Assembly: GCF_010093535.1 (NCBI RefSeq)
Contig: NW_022985197.1
Span: 200,777-264,776, forward strand
Source: Lindgomyces ingoldianus
Lineage: Eukaryota; Ascomycota; Dothideomycetes; Pleosporales; Lindgomycetaceae
Direction of reading: 5' to 3'
Length of the DNA stretch: 64,000 bases
In this document: in pieces, positions 58,888 through 64,000 of the stretch
Position numbering within the stretch: position 1 is the stretch's first letter
Layout: every line of letters begins with the position of its first letter
Translations under genes and position numbers: made by a program
The notes under the pieces: generated by a model
Database searches by the model: none
Told to the model about the DNA's origin: nothing
What the model saw: the letters and a program-made list of their open reading frames with translations, nothing else

Positions 58888-60600
58888 GTCTAAGATGCCC
58901 TGAAAAGAATAATTAATAGAGGATGTAGAGATGAGGAGGAAGGAAGGTGTTCGGGGCTAATTGCTGTTATTCTAGTCCTACGTGCCTTCTTGACCCTCGT
59001 TGCCAACTCTCCCATTTTCTTTATAGCCATACCCATGGCGATGAAGCTGTGGCTACAGAAATCTGTGGAACTCAGCAAAGGAGTTAACAGCAGTGTGCTT
59101 ATAAGCACGTTTTCGTATTCCTCGCAATCATGATGGCTTACTTGGCGGACCTATTGGCGTTGCTCCAACATCGCACAGAATATACTAGAAAAGTTGCACG
59201 CTCGAGATGGGATATGATAAAATAGTATGGCAGATAAAATAAGAATGGCTATTCGTTCCTAAGGGTAGGATCATAAGTAGAAAAAACATAGAGAAACCAG
59301 AACAGCATGGAGTGTCACTTAGGGTGATTGAAGCCCTCAAGCTCTGGGTTAGATACCGTTATTAATGTGTAATGAAGGGTCATTGTTCCCCATGGTGACT
59401 ATGCTAGCTGTCCCAACGTCTTCTGCGGTTGTCTTTTCCATGTGGATGCATAGACATCGTACGTTCCTTGTCTAATCACCGGAACCATGGTCCTATCTGG
59501 TGACAAAATAGGTACATGATGGGGATAGGAGGGTTGCCGTTCACGTAGTGTTTAGGACTTCCTCCAACGAAGGAAATTGAGGATTACCCCTTAGCATTCG
59601 GGGAGCATTACTTTAAAAACTGGTCATTACGGTGACGCAAGTGGCTGAAAGAAATAAGACCATCAGTTGTTCCGTATTAGATCTCAAGGCTGAGAAAGGA
59701 TACTTGACTAACGAATGCTAGCGACATCCGAACTTGGTTGGACTGAGCTGACCCCTAGAGTAAAGTTCAGGAGTAGGGATTATGGAAAGCTAATCATCTT
59801 AGTAGATGAGGTGGTGGGCTAGGTGCGAATTCTGAGAATTGGGGCGACATTGTGTTAGAGTTGGTCACCTTCAGCTGAAGCCCAAGTCTGAGTAATGTGT
59901 TCCACCAGTCGTCCGGCCAGTGAGGCCAAAACCCACTAAAAATAACGAAAACTGTATCTCAAGATCTCAACAACCGCTTGAAATAACAGTTCTAGATTTA
60001 TAATACAGCCATTTTTGCGCCTCTAGAGCACACTGTAAATAAATAGAAGAGAATAATACAATTATTCCGCAGATATTTGGTTTTAGCTATATTTTAGCCC
60101 TATTTTGGCACCCAAACATGATATTTTAACAACAGTGTAAGTGTAAACTCTAAGCCTCGAATATAAATTTTAGAAGAGGTATAAAATGCTCATCTTAGAA
60201 TCATAGACCTTTCTGCTTTTCCGTTGTTGAGATGTTAAGTTGAGAATTTCGTAATTTTCAAGTAGTTTTTCGTGACTAGTGGAACACGTTAGTTAACGAA
60301 TTCAAGAGCTTATGTAACCGTGGTGTGTCAGCACATTCCCAGTTCCTTATCTTATCGGGGCTGTACTTGCCAGTGATCCACCAGCCGGTGAATTCGCTCA
60401 CAAGAGAGAGCATCATGCTTAACTTAGTTTATTCCCTCGACATCGAGGTTATCTAAACATCTAGGATATAAAAGCCTTTTGAGGTCAGATTGACTGCAGC
60501 TTCAGCTCGACCCTGGCCATGTAACTTTCTTCAAAGCTTTGAGAGAACAGCCTCGGCGCCAGAGACTTATCTCACGAGTCAGACCCTCAACCCAGAATCG
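58888..60600. other. Intergenic, no recognisable gene
   Basis: Balanced composition with no open frame over 75 codons and no family resemblance. It leads into the second AT-rich block. Confidence 0.45.
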
Positions 60601-60624
60601 CCCTTAACTTATTTAGGAATAGAC

Positions 60625-60694
60625 AGAACTTCTAAAACTTCTAAGCTAATTAAAACTTCTAAGAACTTCTAGAAACTTCTAAACTAATTAAAAC
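60625..60694 (+). repeat. AACTTCTAR minisatellite at the left edge of the second AT-rich block
   Basis: Irregular tandem copies of a roughly 10-nt AAAACTTCTA unit, with TAATTAA spacers. Its reverse complement resembles the unit at 63841-63970. Confidence 0.6.
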
Positions 60695-60916
60695 ACACTA
60701 AATAAGAGAGGGGCAATTCTGTCCTAAAAGTCTAAGAGAAAATAGTAGTTATTTATGTGTATCTTAATTTATCTATTAGCTATTAGCGTTACTATCTTTA
60801 ACAGTGTACTTTACCTCCTAATACTATGTTAAAATTCTTAAAATTGTTATTACTGTAAAGCGCTTGTCTTGCTCTATAATATACATTAAATATAAATAAT
60901 GCTAGCACTCTATCTA

Positions 60917-60961
60917 ACACGCTAGCAGACGCACTAGTAGACGCACTAGCAGACGCGCTAA
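60917..60961 (+). repeat. 12-bp tandem repeat (ACGCACTAGCAG), ~3.5 copies
   Basis: Four imperfect units with C/T differences. It is GC-richer than its surroundings and encodes Ser/Ala repeats in one minus-strand frame. Confidence 0.65.
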
Positions 60962-61814
60962 CTATAGCTTTATTTAGCAACTTTTCCCTATTATTAAGCC
61001 TACCTTCTAGGCTCTTTTAGCTAACAAGTAACTCTCTAATTAAATAAAATAAAAATATGTTTATGCTAGATTAACCTATAGACTATAATAATAATATAGG
61101 TGCCTCTAGCAACCTTACCTAGGCAGGCAGGATCTCTGGCGCCTCCACACGGCGTCGTAGTCCTATGTTGTGGCGTGAGAAGTTGCAGTACATAGTAAAC
61201 ACGTTGCAGACTGTCTAATAAAGCTTTTAAGACTTTATGCTAGAATAAGTAGATAATAAAAAGGATAATACACTTTTTTAGCATTACTAGTATTATAAGG
61301 CGTGTAACAGGCAGCACATGCTAAAGACTTTAATAGACTTACTTTTTAAAATAAAAGTCTTTTATATAGAGGATGTAATAAATTATTGCGCTTTAAAGCT
61401 AAATTAGCTAGTATAAGAGATATACTTTAAAGATTTTAATTTTAATATAGATATATTAACACTTAACTTTAATAATGCTAGTTAAACTATTTAGAATTAA
61501 GCGCTAACTTAGTATAACTTTATTATAAGCATATTACGCAATTTACGCTAGGGATATGTAAGCTACTAAGGTGCTAATAAGTCTAATGTAATTAAAAAGC
61601 GCGTGTTTACTATTACTAGTATTATGTGCTTCTTTTAGGCTAAGAAGAGATTAAACACTTTAGCATTTATGCTAGATGCTTATTTTATTAGGTCTAAAAC
61701 AAAGTGTTGTGTAATTAAAGTTTTAAGTAGACTTAGGTTATATTATTTATATTATTACACTAATAAGCTAATAAATAAGGTTGTAGAAAAAGCTTAAGTA
61801 TATATGCTATTTAG

Positions 61815-61916
61815 TACTTTTAATACTTTTAATACTTTTAATACTTTTAATACTTTTAATACTTTTAAAACTTTTAAAACTTTTAGAACTTTTAAAACTT
61901 TTAAAATTACTTATAA
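61815..61916 (+). repeat. 9-bp tandem repeat (ACTTTTAAT/ACTTTTAAA), ~11 copies
   Basis: A homogeneous run of ACTTTTAAT followed by ACTTTTAAA variants. It falls inside the degraded DUF6589-like reading frame. Confidence 0.75.
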
Positions 61917-63840
61917 ACCTTTAGGCTAATAAAAACTAATAGTGCTAAAAAAAATAAATTATAAGTTCTTATAAAGAACCTAAAGCTAGTACTTATGTAT
62001 AATAATATTAACTTTATAGATTACACGCGCTATAAGAAGGCAGGCTATACAGCTACTATGTAAAGCATAACAAACGCTGTAGCTATTTTAGCTTCTAAGC
62101 TACCTAAGTCTAGTCTTACTTAGTCTATGCATAACCTAGCAGTTCTTCTAGGTTTTAAGGACATTATACTTAGCCCTAGATTAGATAGGCTAGATAGTAT
62201 TAATAATAATATATTCTAAAGTCTTATTACTAATTTAATTAAGCGTCTCTACTTAAAAGCTATATTGCATGTCTTTAGTAGTAGAGCATTTTTTAAATAC
62301 CTAGCATTCTCTATTTTAAACTACTTACTCTTAGTTAAGACTAAGTATTATTAGTTAAGTGCTATATTTAATAAAAAAAAGTTTATTAGTAAAACTTATA
62401 AAGTTTATAATACTATTTAGCTAAATTAATTAAGTCTAAACATGCCTAACAACCTTGCTAATATTTCTAGTAATAATTTTAATAATTACTTTTAGTTATG
62501 CTATAGTAATTAGCTTACAGCGCGTAATATCTACTTAATATAAGGTAAACAGGTTTAAGCAACTTAACTGTATAATAAAAAGCAGTAGTTGCTTAGTGTT
62601 TCTGCATAGTTCTATGTGTAAATAAACCTTTTGTTAACTATTAGCTAAACACATTAAGGCCTAGTTATAGTAGATAAGGTTGCACACTATACTATTAAGT
62701 TAGATGTTGTTATGTAGTGTTAAACACAGCTTACATAAGACAATAGTAAATACTATCTACTAGAACTGTTAGTTATTTAAGGGTTTATGTCCTATGTTAC
62801 TGCACTGTTTTATACTACTATGCAACGCTAACACCTTTTTCTAGAACATACAACTAATAAGTTCTTCTTAAAGCGCCTTAGTTATATAAAGAATGCTATT
62901 AAAAATCTTTTAGTAAATAATTTCTTACAGCTAGTTAAAAACATACGCACTGTTGCCTTTAAGCGTCAGGTGTGGGGTTCTAGCGCTAGTGTAGATAATG
63001 TTGAGTTCTGTACCATGTGTTGCATGCTCTAGGAGATTAAGCTCTTCCTTGCAGTACACTATGCTATTAGGTACAGCAATATTAGCATGTTATAACACTT
63101 TATAAATCCTCTTATTATTGTTTTCTTTAGCGCTAGGTAGATAAATTATAGCTAGAAAATGCTTTAGTATTACTAGCTTCTCTTGCTAGCTAACACTGCA
63201 GAGTTATAGCATGCTATCCTTGCATCTAGTCTTATAAACTAGTATAGACAGGAAAACATGTTTAAGCTAATTAATCTAGGCCTAGAGCATCTTAACTATA
63301 GCTATAAAATTAATTTAAAAAACTATAAAAACTTTACACATAATATTAATTAAGTGTTTAACTAGACTTGCCTCTGTAATGTCTAGGTAAAGAAGGTGTA
63401 GATAGCGTTAGAGAGGGTCTTTAGTAAGAATATGCCTAGTAGTTATACTTCTGCTATTACTATTTAAAACATGTTCCTCTTAGCTTAAATACTTATTATA
63501 GATAGATTAGTAGCGCTTTAAAACTTAAATAATTTAGTAAGCTATAAGTTCTTTAACTTATTTAATATATACACTGCTAGGATAGATATGCTTAAGGCAG
63601 AGGTTAATAAATTTAACTGCGCGCATGTGCAGCTTTAAGGCTCTGTAGACCTTCTATATCTAACTGCCTAACCTAACACCACAGACAATTCTAAGTTTGC
63701 TAATATTGCTAAGTACGCGCGCGCAGTTAGAGATAAGTTTAATGTAATTATAGACCTAGCAATTACTAGTAGTGCTACTAATTAGATTAGAAGCTAATAG
63801 AAGTTCTAATAATTAATAGCCTTTTATAATTACATTAAAA

Positions 63841-63970
63841 GTTTTTAGGAGTCTACAAAAGTTTCTAGAAGTCTACAGAAGTTTCTAGGAGTCTATAGAA
63901 GTTTCTAGGAGTCTACAGAAGTTTCTAGGAGTCTGCAGAAGTTTGTACAAGTTTGTAGGAGTTTGTAGAC
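63841..63970 (+). repeat. 20-bp tandem repeat (GTTTCTAGGAGTCTACAGAA), ~6 copies
   Basis: Six units of 20 bp with single-base differences, decaying to GTTTGTAGGAGT variants at the right. It lies just past the coding remnant and mirrors, in inverted orientation, the minisatellite at 60625-60694, so the two may mark the ends of the element. Confidence 0.75.
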
Positions 63971-64000
63971 AGTAGAATTATAGAGTTATATACAACATTA

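Larger units (their letters stand above)
60601..64000 (+). mobile_element. RIP-degraded repeat encoding a DUF6589-like protein
   Basis: A second AT-rich block that continues past the window end. Reading the + strand through its stops (nearly all TAG, as expected from CAG after RIP) between about 62.6 and 63.8 kb gives a recognisable protein: NVEFCTMCCML, EIKLFLAVHYAIRYSN, INPLIIVFF, ANTAEL, HAILASSLIN, ENMFKLINL, LEHLNY. This arrangement resembles fungal DUF6589 proteins, found in many repeated copies in ascomycetes and basidiomycetes and of unknown function. About 61.3-62.5 kb appears to hold its N-terminal half with frameshifts. No long open frame survives. The family call is from memory of the pattern. 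Confidence 0.5.

Noticed and set aside
60917..60961. CRISPR-like array from regular 12-bp repeats
   Set aside because: Repeats are contiguous without unique spacers and the genome is fungal; it is a minisatellite.

Overview
This window comes from a filamentous ascomycete (Pezizomycotina, probably Dothideomycetes; genus not resolvable). The evidence is the gene set (Gcn5, an FlbC-like C2H2 factor, a Zn2Cys6 factor, a Rab escort protein, RPS30), protein-gene introns of mostly 48-64 nt with GT..CTAAC-type branch..AG signals, and repeats ruined by RIP-like C-to-T/G-to-A change (reading frames full of TAG, YIDD-type motifs turned to NN).

Layout. 1-12.6 kb is an AT-rich, RIP-degraded repeat block. 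It holds a ~280-bp repeat family in three copies at graded stages of decay, a clean 228-bp solo LTR with target-site duplication, an inverted-repeat element, and a full-length Ty3/Gypsy element (318-bp LTRs, CTAAC duplication) inserted into another repeat. The gene-bearing part follows: GCN5 (-), an MFS sugar-transporter pseudogene (+), a Zn2Cys6 transcription factor (-), a long gene-poor stretch with two tRNA-Ile genes, a 1627-aa RRM protein (-), an FMP46/DUF1687 mitochondrial redox-like protein (-), RPS30 (-), a secreted CREG-like split-barrel protein (+), an FlbC-like C2H2 factor (-), an ~11-kb gene desert, a Rab escort protein (-), a tRNA-Asp gene and a broken short-chain dehydrogenase (-). 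From 60.6 kb to the end lies a second RIP-degraded element whose conceptual translation resembles DUF6589 proteins.

The most striking signal is in the tRNA genes. Both tRNA-Ile(AAT) genes carry a 50-51 nt insertion between tRNA positions 25 and 26, a place where fungal tRNA introns are not expected. Each insertion begins GTAAGT, has a CTAAC/CTAAT branch-like motif 10-11 nt before its 3' end and ends in AG, exactly like the spliceosomal introns of neighbouring protein genes. Removing it restores a perfect cloverleaf. One of the two also has a normal 12-nt intron at 37/38. The tRNA-Asp gene has a normal 35-nt 37/38 intron plus a ~53-nt insertion in the T arm with GTAGGT, CTAAC and AG signals, although there the strict GT-AG boundary is one base off the ideal fold. 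The A box, B box and oligo-T terminator are intact in all three. These look like RNA polymerase III genes with a second, spliceosome-like class of intron; this is inference and needs RNA evidence.

The protein genes are housekeeping or regulatory and form no obvious pathway cluster. Exon-intron structures were derived by hand from splice signals and family similarity; spliced lengths are exact multiples of three in every model given.
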